Source: Aristolochia californica
Lineage: Eukaryota > Streptophyta > Magnoliopsida > Piperales > Aristolochiaceae
Reading direction: 5' to 3'
Length of the DNA: 64,000 nt
NCBI GenBank assembly: GCA_029961685.1
Contig: JARWKL010000001.1
Coordinates: 56,655,314-56,719,313, forward strand
Shown: piece after piece, positions 26,040 to 38,161 of the stretch
How positions within the stretch are numbered: position 1 is the first letter of the stretch
How the letters are laid out: every line of letters begins with the position of its first letter
Program-made: the position numbers and the translations under genes
Notes under the pieces: generated by a model
What the model was told of the DNA's origin: nothing
The model's database searches: none
Seen by the model: the letters and a program-made list of their open reading frames with translations, nothing else

Positions 26040-29000
26040 AATTTCTTTATAAAGATATTCACTAATTGATTTTTGGTGGGGACAAATTTAATTTTATTAA
26101 CCTTGATTTGAACCAACTCTCTGATTAAGTAATGTCTAATTGCTATGCATTTTGATCAAGAGTAGTGAATTGGATTCTTACTTAGACTTTTGGCGCTCAT
26201 GTTGTCACAATTGGCTAAAATATTTGTCATCTAAACCATAGTCATTTACTTGTTGTTTCATCCAAAGAAGTTGAGGACAATAACTTCCACATGCTATGTA
26301 ATCAACTTTGATAGTGGATAATGCAACCGAATGTTGTTTTATGGAAAACCAAGGGACAAATATATTTCCAAGCAATTGGCAACTACCACTTATACTTTTT
26401 TTGTCAATTTTGCAACAGGCGAAATCAATATCCAAGTTACCTACTAGATCAATGGCTGAAGAGTTTGTGTACCAAAGACCTAAGTTTGTTATCCCAAGTA
26501 AATAACAAAAAAATCTTTTCACTACCACTAAGTGAGATTCTCTAGGATCATATTGAAATTTATCACATAGGCATACTAAGAACATTATAGTTGGTATATT
26601 GACTGAAAGGTAAAGTAGGGATCTTATGATGCTTCTATACAATATTTGATCTATGTCCCTGCCGAATTTTTTTAAGTCAAGTTTCAAGGACGAACTCATG
26701 GGTGTGCTAATTGACTTAAGATTTTTAATGTTGAATCTCTTCAGCAATCTCTTGGTGTATTTAGACTAATTTATGAATGTGCCATTTTTGGTTTGCATTA
26801 CTTGAAGTCCAAGGAGGACTATGAGTTCGCCCATTAAACTCATTTTAAACTAATTCTTCATTACACTAACAAATTCTTGACATTGAGAGGTTCTAGAACC
26901 AAATATGATATCATCTACATAGATTTGAGTAATTATCAAGTCTTGATCATTGTTCTTAGTCAATAGTGTCTTATCTACGCTTCCTCTCTTATAATCATTT
27001 TTTTCTAAGAATACGCTTATTCTTTTCATACCACTCTTTAGGAGCTTACTTTAACCCATATAAAGCTTTATGTAATTTGTATACATGGTCGAGCCTGCTC
27101 AATTCTTCGAAACCTTCGTGTTGTTCAACATATACTTCTTCTTGAATGTACCCATTTAAAAAATTCACTTTTTACATCATTTTGGTACAATTTGAACTTC
27201 ATGTGACAAACATAGGCTAAAATGATTTGAATTGCCTCTAGTCTTGCCACAAGTTCATAGTTTTCTTCAAAATCAATACCTTCTTCTTGGTTATATCCTT
27301 TGACAATTATTGTTTCTCACTACTTGATATTCTTCATTAGCTTTGTTCCTAAAAAAATATTTTGTTCCTATGACTTATTTTTTTGGGTCTAGGTAAAAGA
27401 GTCCAAACTATTTCTTTCAAATTGATTTAATTCTTCTTGCATTGCCATGATCCAAAAGTCATCTTTTTCAGCTTAGGTGAAACTTTTGGGTTTGATTTGA
27501 GAAATGAAGGCACTATTTGTTATAGTCTCATGAGTTGTTCTCCTAATTGTAATTTTGCCTTGAGGGTCACCAATGAATTGTTCTAAAAGATGATTAGCCA
27601 TAAACTTATAGTTCTTTGGCTCCATAGTTAGTTCTTCTTGGTTATTTGGGTCATTTGGGTTCTCTTCAAGATTTTGGTCTTGAGGTTGAGATCTCGGAGA
27701 TGAATCCAAGGGGTTTCCCTCTTTGTCATTAGAAATTGCAATTGGGGGTGAATTTGGCGAATTGAATTCGTCAAACTCAACATGAACCGACTCCTCTACT
27801 CTCATAGATGTTTTTTTATAAACTCTATATGTTTTGCTATTAGTAGAATAACCCAAGAAAATTTCTATTTCGGCTCTAGAGTCAAATTTTCCTAGTTTTT
27901 CCTTTGGTTCTTTCAATATGAACACTTTGCATCCAAAGGTTACAAAGTAAGTAATATTGGGAAGGGTGTCCGTATACAACTCATATGAAGTTTTGTTGAG
28001 AAGTAGCCTTATACTAACTCGATTAATGATATAGCATGTGGTGTTTACAGTTTCGGCCCAAAACTTATATGACATATTGTATGCATGAAGCATAGCTCTA
28101 GCTATTTCAATTAAGGTTTAGTGTCTTCTCTCAATAAACCCATCTTTTTAGGAGTTCGAGGAGTTGAGAATGTATGGTATATACCATGCTTTGAACAATA
28201 TACCTCGAAGTGTGAATGCATAGTTTAGGGTTTAGCTCTTGGTTTGTTTCTTCATGGTCACTCCTAATTTTGACAATGCTAGCCTTAATCTTTTTGGAAA
28301 TTTTATCATAGTTTAGTGAAGGTTGGAAAAACATCATCCTTATGAGCTAGGAAATCTATCCATATGAACCTTAAATAGTCATCTACCGCCACTAAGGTGA
28401 GATGCTTTCCGTTTAGGCTTAAGGTTCGAGTAGGTCCAATTAAATCCATGTGGATTAGTTGAAGATGACGAGAGGTTGAAACTACGTTCTTAGATTCGAA
28501 AGAAACTTTGTGTTGCTTTCCAAGTTGACAAGTACCACAAGGTTTCTCTCTTACAAATTTTTGATCTGGTAGCCCTCTCACTAGGTTATTTTTCATCAGT
28601 TTGTTCAAGGAATCTATTCCTATATATCCTAGCCTCTTGTGCCATAACCAAGATTCATTGAATTTTTCACTCAAACATATAACACTAGTTGAGGGCAAAT
28701 AAACTATGTTCACTACATAGGGATTCCTATTTCTATGCCACACTATAACTAGTTCATCGTTTTCGTTCTTTACTTAATATTTATCCTTTTCAAATGAAAC
28801 TTTGTTTCATTGATCACAAAACTGACTAATGCTAAGTAACTCATGCATCAACCCTTCTACATAATACACATTAGATATGAAAGAGGTTGACGTATTGATT
28901 TTACCAATTCCTTTTATGGTACTTTTTCTATTATCTCCAAAAGCTACATGACCTCTATCATTGGGATTGAATTCAACGAACTTCTTATTATCTGGTTATG

Positions 29001-29080
29001 TGCCTCGAGCAACCGCTATCCAAAATCCAAACATTACTACATCACAAGAGATTTAATTTGAAACGTTAGGTGTCATTCTT
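26040..29080 (-). pseudogene. Decayed copia polyprotein: protease, integrase, reverse transcriptase, RNase H
   Basis: On the minus strand, from high to low coordinate: a protease start DSGCSRH near 29010-29035; a GAG-pre-integrase and zinc-finger segment at 28306-28743 (WLWHKRLGYIGIDSLNKLMK, then PCGTCQLGKQHKVSF and IHMDLIGP); an integrase remainder and linker at 27473-28093 (AETVNTTCYIINRV, FGCKVFILKEP, EIFLGYSTNSKTYRVY); reverse transcriptase at about 26760-27470 with YVDDIIFGS readable; and RNase H at 26205-26747 (ISTPMSSSLKLDL, DIDFACCKIDKKS, ALSTIKVDYIA). A frame-broken tail runs to about 26040. This is the complete Ty1-copia domain order. Multiple stops and frameshifts exclude function. 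Confidence 0.88.
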
Positions 29081-29089
29081 GGTTACATA

Positions 29090-29230
29090 TCATATGTCCC
29101 AATCCATGGATTGAAAAAAGAATTTCATTCCTACCTTCCAATATCCATAGTTTGTTCCATTGAATAAATGAGGACGGTTGGCGAATTGTCCTTCGGGAAG
29201 GAGCAATTTATCTTGATATGCCATTAAATA
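29090..29230 (-). pseudogene. Copia gag N-terminal remnant
   Basis: The minus strand reads LPEGQFANRPHLFNGTNYGY followed by WKVGMKFFFQSMDWDI, the N-terminal gag segment of plant copia elements. It passes within a short distance into the protease motif DSGCSRH, so most of gag, including the zinc knuckle, has been deleted. Confidence 0.72.
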
Positions 29231-29290
29231 TTTTTCAAAATTAAGTAGATTTTGATCTCAATCAAATGTTTGGCCTACTCTGATAATAAT

Positions 29291-30309
29291 TGTTGGTCTA
29301 GGAGGCTTTTCGAGAGGGGGGAGGAGGGCAGGGTGACTTGAGTATTTCAAATTCAAACTAAGGCATGTAAACAAAGATTCATGCAAATTCATAATTTCAA
29401 TGAAAAAAAGCATTCACACACCATGAGACAATGAAAAATTTTGTTATCGATGTTCCGCTATTGGTATTTACTGCCCAAGAACCATTGCTTGGGAAATTCT
29501 ACTATTTTTAAGCTCTAATAGCTTAAATTTACACAAAGAGATTTTTGCTCTCTTTAAGCCATGTATAGCTCAATACATATTTTTTACAATCACAATCTCC
29601 CCAAGAGATTGGTGTTAGATTCTAGCTCTAGCTAGCCCTTTTCTATTTAGATTGAATAAGTTCTAGATGAACCTTTCACAAATTGAAAATAAAATAAAAT
29701 AAAACTTACACCCTTTACTTAGAGAGTTCCTTCTCCTTGAGAGATCCAATCTTCCACTTCTTTAGCAGCATAATATGGAGTGAGGGAGCTTGTCTTGAAT
29801 GCAATGCAAGGAAATGAATGGAAAGAGAAGATAATTTTGCAAGGCTAAGGCTTTCTCTATTACTCTAGATCACTTTTGAGAAATTTTGCAAGATTGAGGG
29901 CAAAGGCTCAAAGGATTTGAAGATAAATGTTCATCAACTTCTCAATGCACAGTTTGGTGGGGTATTTATAACTTCCCCAAGCCAAACTAGATGTTTTTCG
30001 CCCATTTGCGAAAATCAGTACATTGATTGATCGATCAATCGATCATAAAGACTTCTTGTGTGTCAAAATGTGACTTATTGATCGATGGACTAATAGATTA
30101 ATATTATACCATTGGTCCTCAAAAGTTAAGTTGATCGATCATTGGCAAAAACTAATCAATCATTCTAGTGCCACTTCAACCAACAAGTTAACTTTAACAT
30201 CATGGAAATGATTTTGTCTAAGTACTCTAACAAGTTCTAAGAGATATATATGATGTTCCTAAACATGTTTATATACAATGTATGACCTAAAACTTCATAT
30301 TCACTATGG
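29291..30309 (-). repeat. 5' LTR of the large copia element (about 1.0 kb)
   Basis: Begins TGTTGGTCTAGG on the plus strand next to the reversed primer site (ctctgataataat). It is homologous to 23536-24733 from about 29412 onward and to the inverted solo LTR at 35.1-36.1 kb over most of its length. The outer boundary near 30309 is approximate. Confidence 0.82.
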
Positions 30310-30801
30310 TGACTGAGTTTTGATATGACTTTTACATTTGAACTCAAGTTTTCTTGTTGTTTTCTTCATTGTGAGTATTTTTTTAAGAGATGTTCTTTAG
30401 TGATGATTGATGTCTTGATTAGGCTTGATCATTTTGAAACTTTAAACCTTGAGAAGCATCGATTTCACGTAGCTCTCACAACTATGCGAACTTCCTAAAG
30501 CTCTTGGTGATACTTGGTCCGGTTCGGCCCAAGATAGTAACTCGGGGTCGGGTTGGGGATTCACGGACTTTCTTACGGCTCTGGGAGACCGTCAGAAACG
30601 CGTGATAGTGAGGTAGGATCATTGACTCATTGTCTCGCAAACATACCATTCGTCCGGTAAAATGCCTCCGCAGAAGATGCGATATGAAAGTTGATGGAAA
30701 TTGTGGTTTCTTCTTCCTTCTCCGGGAAGACCGACTCCACCCCAGGGAATTACTCCTACTTGTAAAGAACCAGTGATGAACTGCTACTATCCTACGTCAA
30801 G
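30310..30801. other. Upstream region of the BORCS8-like gene
   Basis: Non-coding. About 30480-30780 is less AT-rich than the LTR next to it and probably contains the promoter and 5' leader of the gene starting at 30802. The LTR ends roughly 0.5 kb from the start codon. Confidence 0.45.
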
Positions 30802-33800
30802 ATGCACGATATCTCCACGGTCGACGGCTTCATGGAGGGTATTTTTGATTTCTTCAAGCTCCTTCGATCTCTGTTATTCTTCTCTCTCCTTCTCAGCTCT
30901 TCAGTCTCTCTCTTTCTTTTTGCAGTAAACGAATGCGTAGCGGAAATGATCAAATATCTAGCAAACGAGCCGTCTGTCGGTCTGTTCTTCGTCCAGCAAC
31001 ACGCCCAAAATGCTATTCCCAATTTGGTCTCGATGAAGGTAATATATCGGATGCTGAGGCATTCATGCTGTCTCGTTTATTTCTATTTATCTTTGAAGGT
31101 GTGGTGTCGAATGAGGAAATCGAATGTTTAAATGTGAATTTATCTTACAACTTGAAATGGAGATGTGTCTTTTTTTATTAAAAAAATAATTGTTGATGCT
31201 GCGGTTTTCCCCCCATTTTAGCGCAATAAAAAAACTCTGGAAGAGAAGAAAAAAGTACGGGTTTCCGATGTCTACAAAGGAAAATAAATAGACATACAAG
31301 AAGACGGCAAATCACATTAACAAGGCACGTGGTGACAGGAAATCCTGTTCTTAACCAGAGAATATGTTGGCAATTCGCTACATGAGGGGTTTGGGACCAT
31401 TCCATAAGGAGGCTTCCCTGCAGATCTAACATAAAAGAAGTGCAAGAAGCTCCGTGGGAAGAGAGAGAGAGGGAAAGGGGGAGTTGCTAGGTTAGGCCTC
31501 CATGTACTCAGTCTCAACATCTTGGATTTGTGTTCACACCTGCTTATATCTATTGAGTGGTCTTCAAGTTTTCGAAACTCTCAGGTTGAATATTTTGAAT
31601 ATCAGCCCATGCACCAGAACATGTGCTCATAAGTGCTCATCTACCGCTGTCTGTCAATTCCTCCAGGAATGAGAGCCTCAGAACTCCTTAAGAGCAAAAA
31701 GTTTATAAAATACCTTGGTACCAGGTTTGTGGCATATGAGGTCATACTGCTTTACATTGGTCTGGGCAAGGGGATTCATCGGCTTTAAGGCACTCCCAGG
31801 GATCTATTTTCTATGACATCCCCCTCATCGATGAGGAAGGAGGGGGCTGTACTCCTTTCGAAAAGCATTTTTCAGTCACCTTTAGTCAGACCTGTACATA
31901 TGAAGGGGGCAATAAAAGCTGCAATAACTCTAGCTTCAGCTCCCTAAAAAACTGACCCTAGTGGACCTAGGGTTGCCACATGAACTTCCATCAAGACTAA
32001 GCTTTTCCACTGCTTGGGAGGAAACTGAGGTAAACTTTGTTGCTTTGGAGGTACAGAAAGACATTACTCTAATTCTCACACACAATGGACTCAAGGAAGA
32101 TTGCAATCTTCTTAGACCAATAAAAGTGTGTTATGAAAATTTATGAATGACTCCACCTCTGGCATGAGTGTTTCCCTAAAGTTTCTTTATTGCTCTCGTC
32201 CCAAATGCAGCATTTTATATCTTAATCATAAGTCACCGAGAGCTTTTCAACATATAAACAGGACCACTGGGCCAAGTGGACAAGAAGGTCACCAAAAGAG
32301 GTTGAACCACAGAAGGAGAAGTGAATCTTCCTCATCAGGCCACCCCAGAGCTGAAAGAGCTTAGGGTACAGGATTGCAAGGTGGTCAACAGGTTCTTAAC
32401 ATGTTACAAAGCTTACTAGAGATATTTTTTTCTGAATAGTCCTACTAGAGATATTAATATGGGAAAGACATCTTCTGCCATGCTCATCAAGAATGAGCAC
32501 TTCTCCTTTTACAACAAACAGAGGCTAAAGTTGATTGTTTCTTTTTATCCACTCATGCTCAAGTAAGATCTATTGTTGTTCCATAAGTGTTTTGGTAGAT
32601 CAGAATTGATATTTATAATCTTCACCTTTTCAAATTTGACTGGGTTGAAACAGTTGGTGTAAAAAAGAAGAGCACTTGCTATGTGTTATAAAAAACATGT
32701 TACAGTAATAACTTCAAATGTGATCAAATGTTGTCTTTCCATTCTTTTCTGTCTAATCTGGACTTTGATGTCCTTGAGTCTGCATATCTCTTTTTGACAT
32801 GGTGCCACATACACTATTCCATTGATTAGTATCTGGTAATCACATCCACAGCTTCAATTGGATGTCTAATAAGTTTCCCTAAGAGCCTGTAAAGTGGTCT
32901 ATTATACTGGTTCTCGTGGCATCACCAGGTTTCTTAACTTGTTCCACTGTTTGTGTTTTAGTACCATTTAGTGGAGGCCTCTGAGCCTTTCTTTTTCCTA
33001 TTGGTTTTGTTCTTGTCCAACAGACTGCAAGGAGCCAAGGACTGAGAACTGAGCAGGCACTTAATGTCTTTCAATTTTCTGTACTGGTTGGCTTTTTTTG
33101 TATTTTCATGCATATGTGTACTTACTGAGTGGACGGCAGCTGAACCTGATTTTGCTTATTCCCTTTAGGTTTTAGCTTTGCACTTGTTAATACATGTTTT
33201 CAATATAGTTTGTTGTCTTGCTTTTAATTTTTGTTGAACTTGTTTCATTTCAGTTTCCTTTGGTTTATTTGTTACACATAAAGGCTTATGACCGAATGGT
33301 CCTACGTCTATTGTAGGGCAAAATTGTTCAAAAGTCCCACGAAATAACATTGGAAACCGAGGACTTGGAGGATTCTATTGACATGGTAAGGTCGATGAAA
33401 GAGTGTGGCTTCACCATTATTGATGATATGAACAAAGACATCAAGAAATCACTTTATGCAATCTCTTCATCACAACCAAAGAAAAGGTAAGTTTTTGAAG
33501 TCCGTTACTCGTGCACTCATTGACCCACTGATTGAAAGGGCACTCTCCTGCTTCTGAGAAAAAAAGAAGAGATGGATGTAACAGTCTCTGCATTTTCCAA
33601 GCATATTTATACTTACACGTGCATCCTCATGTAGAATGCAAACATCTAATCAGAATGAGCTCAAGTTCAATTTCAGTGGATCATGCATCTTTTTGCTATA
33701 ATTCGTGACTTGATGACTTGAAACAATTGTAACGTTTAGCTATTATATTTTGTTGCTGAATTAAACCTGCACAAACGTTTGACATTACCCGAAAGATTTG

Positions 33801-34340
33801 TCCTTTTTGAGCGATTTGACTCCTAACATATCTATTCTGAGAAGTGTAATCTGTCTTTTCTTTTCTTGTTTTAAACTTTCTTTTAAAAAAATTGAAGCTG
33901 GCAGTTGTAACTCATGGGTTTGTATAAACAGTTTAATTAGCAGCAAGGGGTTCGCTTTCCCAATCAGTAGAAGTAGCTCATGGAGTACAGCATCCTCTAG
34001 TCACAGGACTTCAGACTTAGCCCAGGTAGACAGAAGCCGTGGTAGTTATTTCTCTACAGTTTTGACTACAGCGAAGCAAAGAGCCGCATCTCTCAGATGG
34101 GCTCCACTTGATATCACTACTGGTAGAAACACGAAGGGTGACAACTTTGTTTCCTCGCCAACCATACCTGATACAGAAGTGGAAGAGCTGCCTTTGTCAA
34201 GTGAGATAGTAGATGAACCAACCATGACAAGTGAAATCTTACCGTCTCAAGATCTACCGGCAATGCCCGAGAACTTCGAAGAGTTCAAGTCTGAAAGGGA
34301 AGCCAAGCTACAGCAGTGGCTAGAAGATGACAAGAAGTAA
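30802..34340 (+). CDS. BORCS8: BORCS8 (MEF2BNB) homologue, BORC complex subunit, 4 exons
   Basis: Exons 30802-30838, 30926-31038, 33317-33486 and 33932-34340 join in phase to 242 codons plus stop. Each junction has GT/AG borders. Residues about 12-106 match the BORCS8/MEF2BNB family: LANEPSVGLFFVQQHAQNAI in exon 2 aligns with the family hallmark LANEPSVxLxxxQxH, and exon 3 (DSIDMVRSMKECGFTIIDDM) matches the later helical region. In animals BORCS8 is a subunit of BORC, the complex that recruits Arl8 to position lysosomes. In a plant the expected site is the cytosolic face of vacuolar or endosomal membranes, by inference. The C-terminal half (about 107-242) is a Ser/Thr- and acid-rich extension not found in the short animal protein, ending in a charged helix (EEFKSEREAKLQQWLEDDKK). 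Intron 2 is about 2.3 kb. The gene lies between two LTRs of one copia family in opposite orientation. Confidence 0.83.
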
Positions 34341-35084
34341 AACATATGCGGTCAGATAAACAGTGCTCTCTTGAGAGGGATGACTGAATCATGTAACAAA
34401 TGCAAATTTAGAGATTTGTCAGTGGAGCTTGTAATCACATTGCCAGTGCCAACAGAAACACTTAGAAATGTTTTAATCTATCATGTGCAAGTTTTTGTTT
34501 GAAGGAGAGGAAGGCGGAGTGTATATAAAACTGCAGTAATGGAATGTATCTGCTAACTTGTTACATTCTTACAATTATTTTCATGGATTAATGGAGGCAG
34601 GGAAACGACTTTGAAATCAAGATAACCAGAATAGAATAATTCTTCATACTATTTTATGGAATTTTGGCATGTCCTTTTCGTTTTTTTTTAAGTGAGTTGA
34701 AAAATCAGTCCGAGCAAAGGCGAAGGTGGTATAGGGATTAAATGGTGGTGGCAGTTAAACGACTTGGAAATTGAGATGACTAGAAAGGAATCATTTTCCT
34801 ACTATTTTATGGAATTTTGGCATCTCTTTGAGGTCAACAAAGCCTCTTCGATCCCATATTCTTATGAGTGTCCCACATTTTCTACATAAAACATTTTGAA
34901 TAATTTAGTCCAGTATTACTGTCTATTTAGAGAGTCTCCACATAAAATAGTGGGAGTTTCTTTAGAGCCTATTAGGAACCTACATAAAAGAAAAATAAAA
35001 AAGGAGAAAAAATTATTTTTTGTTGTTTGACAGTAGAGAATCGTTGAGAGAAAATTACATGGATTGATTGATCGATGTTGTCCA
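34341..35084. other. 3' flank of the BORCS8-like gene
   Basis: Likely 3' UTR to about 34.6 kb, then AT-rich intergenic DNA. A segment near 34590-34680 recurs imperfectly at about 34757-34820 (both contain 'ttttatggaattttggcat'), a small local duplication. No gene. Confidence 0.45.
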
Positions 35085-36086
35085 AGCAAGCAAAAATTAC
35101 ATAGAATGATCGATCATCCCACCCGATTGGTTGATCAGATAGAATCTTGTTAGTCAGGGACATAAAGTTTGATCGATCATAAGAAGTTCATAGATAAATC
35201 ATACTTGTATTGCGTACCCAGAGGAAATTCTGATTGATTGACCATCCTTTAGTAATGATCGATCAACTTAACTTTTTAAGACCAACAATAACATATTGAT
35301 CGATTAATAAGTCACATCATAACACAAAAAGAGTCATTATGACAGATTAATCGATCAATCACTTGATCAATCAATGGTCCGATTTTTGCAAAAGAACAAA
35401 AAATGGTTAATTTGACTAAGGGAATTTATGAATACACCACCAAACCACACATAGAAAAATTAGTAAGTATTTATTAGCAAATCCTTGAAGCCTTTATTCT
35501 CAATCTTGCAATACTTCCCAAAAATGCTCTTTGAGTGAAATAGTGATACCCAATTGCATTGTAAGTTTTTTTCCTCCACTTATCATCATAGACAAACTCC
35601 CAAATATCTTATTATGTGTTGAAAAAAAGTGGAAGCTTGGATCTCTTAAGGAGAAGGTACTCTCCAAGTTTCAGGTGCAAGTTTTCCTTTCTTTATTTTC
35701 AATTCATGAAAGGTTCATCTAAAATCTATTCAATCTAGATAAAAAGGTCTAGCAAGAGCTAGAATCTAGTCAATCTCTTGGAGAGATTGAGTTTATAAAA
35801 ACGTCTGTTGAGCTACATGTGGCTTAAAGAGAGTTAAAATCTCTTTGTACAAAATCCAACTATAGAGCTTTAAAATAGTGGAATTTCTAAAGCAAGAGTT
35901 TTTGGGTAATGAATACTATTAAGGGAACATCGATAACAAAAAAAATTCCTTGTCTCCTATGGTGTGTGAATGTTTATTTTATATTAAAACTATGATATTG
36001 CATGATTTTTTTTGTACACGACTTACTTAAACTTTTAATTTGAAATTCTCAATTCACCCCCTCTTGAAAAGCCACCTGGGCCAATA
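35085..36086 (+). repeat. Solo or truncated LTR of the large copia family, inverted orientation
   Basis: Read on the plus strand, it matches the reverse complement of 29291-30309 and 23536-24733. Shared parts include the TGATCGATCA-rich block (about 35100-35370), the 'agagctagaatctag' and 'catgtggcttaaagagag' regions, TATGGTGTGTGAATG, and an end near 'ccccctcttgaaaagccacctgggccaat' at 36086. The start of the LTR is missing. No internal element sequence follows, so it is a 5'-truncated LTR remnant rather than a clean solo LTR. Confidence 0.8.
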
Positions 36087-38118
36087 AGAAGTAACTTTAA
36101 TAAAAGAGGATCTAAGATTCCAAAAATTAGATGTTTTGCCTAGGAAACAACCTTTTTTCCTCTAACAAAAATTGATAATGACTTACCTCAAATCATTATT
36201 TTGAGGCATTGATCATATAAATAGGTTATTTTAAAAAAAATCAAACTTATGGAAGCCAAATCGAAGCTTGGAAATCCCTCTTTACAACTTTCTATGCTAC
36301 ACTATTCAAACAAAACAATTTGTTTGAATTTTTTTTATTTTCAAGTGGTTTTTTGTTTTTGTTGAATTTCTTGAAAAGAGAAACAATGTATTGACTTCTT
36401 ATTATTTGAGTACAATGAGCCTCTATTTATAACAGAGGAAACAAATAAAATTATTTTATAATTAAACTGAGTCCTAGTATAATTTAACAAAAATAAAATA
36501 CTGAAATAATTAAAACACATTTTAACTGTAACATTTTTTGAAAACATCCACCCATGAAACTCTTGTACAATTTTGTCATATTAATTACTGCTCGATGAGA
36601 CTTTTTTCTGTGAAAGACATGTAAGACTCTCCTATTCATGTTCTTCAACGGTCTTGAAATTCATACAAAGATAAAATTTTGTTCAAACATATTCTTTCGT
36701 TCGGACATTTCTTGTTCTATTGGGGGCTTTTGTTCTAAAATATGTTTGAACATATCTTGGATTTCCACAAGTAAACTTGTTCAAACAGAAAAACTTGTTC
36801 AATCAGGTTTTTCTCTGAAGTGTTGTGAGAATTTGTTCAAAAAACAAATTTTGATCAACCATCTTTTCTTTAGTGTAATTTCTTTTGTACGATATGTTCA
36901 AACAGTAAGATAGAAAGATGTTCGAACATAATTTTATCTTCAAATATAAAACTAAAAAAGATAATTAAAATTTAAATATATAGAGACTAGGGAAAGAATA
37001 CATTAAAAAAATTGCACACAAGGGATTTTTATGTGATTCCATGCTTAAGCATCCTGCTTGAGTTCCACTAACTTTTGAATATTGAACACACACTCACCCC
37101 CTTAAACCCTAATGAGACTTCACATTAGAACTCCTCTACACAATAATTATATTATTTATTTAAAATATTTAAATAAATTAACTTAATTTGAGGATAATCC
37201 AGGATAATAATCAAATTGGTAGCATAAAGTAGCTTTGACAGTGAGTGAGTGAGTCAAGTTGAGTAATAAACTGTCAATAATAAGTTGAACCAAGTATTTT
37301 TTTATAATGAATAAATCAAACAATCTCCAATGTGTTCATCCGTCACACTTCTCCTTCTATTCTCCCCTTCAAGCTGGGAGATAATGTCAACCCAATTTGA
37401 AGTCAATAAATATTTTGCAAGGTCAATCTAAATATTTTAATTAAATATTATTGATTACTTTACACTAAAATAAAATTCACTTTGATTAAAATAAGGCACT
37501 GCAATTTAATAAATTTAACATTTATATAATTTATATAATTTATATAATTATTTCAAATTCTAAAATAGTAACTTCTTCATTAAATACAATATTCATAGTT
37601 TAATATAATCTGAAAATTTTAAATTTTAATATAAAATATATATAATTTTATTTCAAACCCAACCTAAGAACAAAATTTGTTACTTTGTAATGGAATACTA
37701 TGTCATTCTAAGTGGGAGAAGATGAAAGGGTCGGGAGAAAAGGACTGAGGATGATCCTGTGCGGAGGAAATCTATGATCAAAAGAAAACTTATCTTCGTG
37801 GGTTTTTTTTTTCTTTCTGAAAAGGAAAAAAAATAAAATCCCAACCCGTGAAGTTTTTTCCTTCCATGGGCAAACCAGTTCCGATGTGAAAAAGGAAAAA
37901 CTTTTTGACCCCTTTTCTTCACCTCTGAATCCTGATGCATGACCAAGTGCATCATCACATGCTCAATAGGGATTTCTTCTCCTTGATCGAATTGATGCGG
38001 AGCTTTATTTCTCCAACGCGGAAAACAAACCCCTACCTCAAAGTCCTTGATCACGATATTTCTTCAATTTTTCAACTCCTGAGCAGTCAGGCATCTCTCT
38101 CTCTCTCTCTCTCTCTCT

Positions 38119-38161
<43 letters not shown>

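Larger units (their letters stand above)
23536..30309 (-). mobile_element. Large decayed Ty1-copia retrotransposon with an extra ORF after pol
   Basis: Two direct LTR copies (about 23536-24733 and 29291-30309) bracket a minus-strand element. In element order it has: a primer site (TATCAGAG beside 29291), a gag start, protease, integrase, reverse transcriptase, RNase H, then about 1 kb with an additional ORF before the 3' LTR. An extra ORF in this position is characteristic of the SIRE/Maximus type of Ty1-copia elements; assignment to that lineage is inference. All frames are broken. The left LTR is missing about the last 120 bp seen in the right one, so no target duplication can be confirmed. 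Confidence 0.85.

Noticed and set aside
37355..37390. Copia-like purine tract (reversed)
   Set aside because: Suggestive of a decayed element, but no LTR pair, primer site or coding remnant was found next to it.
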